A stretch of DNA of 64,000 bases. It comes from Flaccisagitta enflata. Its lineage: Eukaryota; Chaetognatha; Sagittoidea; Aphragmophora. The notes beneath the pieces are model-generated. The model was not told where the DNA came from, did no database searches, and saw only the letters and a program-made list of their open reading frames with translations. The stretch lies in assembly GCA_965153355.1 (NCBI GenBank), contig OZ231127.1, positions 59,706,001 through 59,770,000 of the forward strand, written 5' to 3'. The first letter of the stretch is position 1. Every line of letters starts with the position of its first letter. Below, piece after piece: positions 63,909 through 64,000 of the stretch. The position numbers and the translations under genes were made by a program.

Positions 63909-64000
63909 GTTTTGAAGAGGTACCTTTACTGCATTATTACCGACGCAGCTTGTATAATATGGTCAAATCTTTTTTGAGGAGCTGTTCTTATCTATCTGAC

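Overview
This window is nuclear DNA of an invertebrate animal. The evidence is spliced GT-AG genes with long introns, an ankyrin-repeat gene whose exons match the animal planar-polarity protein diversin/ANKRD6, many short inverted-repeat transposons, and a very heavy microsatellite load. Species cannot be read from the sequence; a marine invertebrate is my guess. No bacterial gene, rRNA, tRNA or CRISPR array was found. Nearly all long open frames are translations of microsatellites or minisatellites, not genes.

Three spliced genes were assembled by hand and are supported by consistent reading phase at every junction. (1) Minus strand, 18370 to 9900, five exons: a complete 300-residue secreted protein with a signal peptide, a coiled coil and a C-terminal domain carrying W-T-L-x-F-K, N-W, F-D-G and G-W-M motifs. 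(2) Plus strand, 32440 to about 60021, nine exons, 5' end missing: the diversin/ANKRD6-like gene. (3) Minus strand, 51888 to 41766, twelve exons, 5' end missing: a 778-residue protein I do not recognise, lying wholly inside the 18-kb intron between exons 6 and 7 of gene 2.

The rest is repeats. 0-9 kb: elements with GCAGCGGCCCC ends that carry internal ~20-bp tandem repeats, a 175-bp satellite (4.6-5.9 kb) and a TA-flanked MITE (5.9-6.4 kb). 10.3-12.0 kb: one TA-flanked inverted-repeat element inserted into the terminal repeat of another. 14.6-16.6 kb: a coiled-coil/RG-rich reading frame broken by a GCAGCGGCCCC element and ending in a TTGAAT-type tail, perhaps a retroelement relic. 18.5-20.8 kb: an 11-bp minisatellite inside a mobile element. 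21.2-23.6 kb: a duplicated 1.27-kb block of TACAAATGTCACAAA repeats. 24.1-29.3 kb: a ~1-kb tandem array with a palindromic MITE in each of five units. 30.7-31.5 kb: a purine tract. 36.9-37.7 kb: an hAT-type MITE and a foldback element. 45.5-46.2 kb: another hAT-type MITE. 60.0-60.6 kb: a MITE abutting the last diversin exon. 62.3-63.9 kb: nested inverted-repeat elements.

A second repeat superfamily is scattered across the window. Its right end is a hairpin of the form GTCGCG-loop-CGCGAC followed by CTAAAA. Stem sequences differ between copies but remain paired. Microsatellites sit beside a large share of splice sites; several CT tracts serve as the polypyrimidine tract of a 3' splice site.
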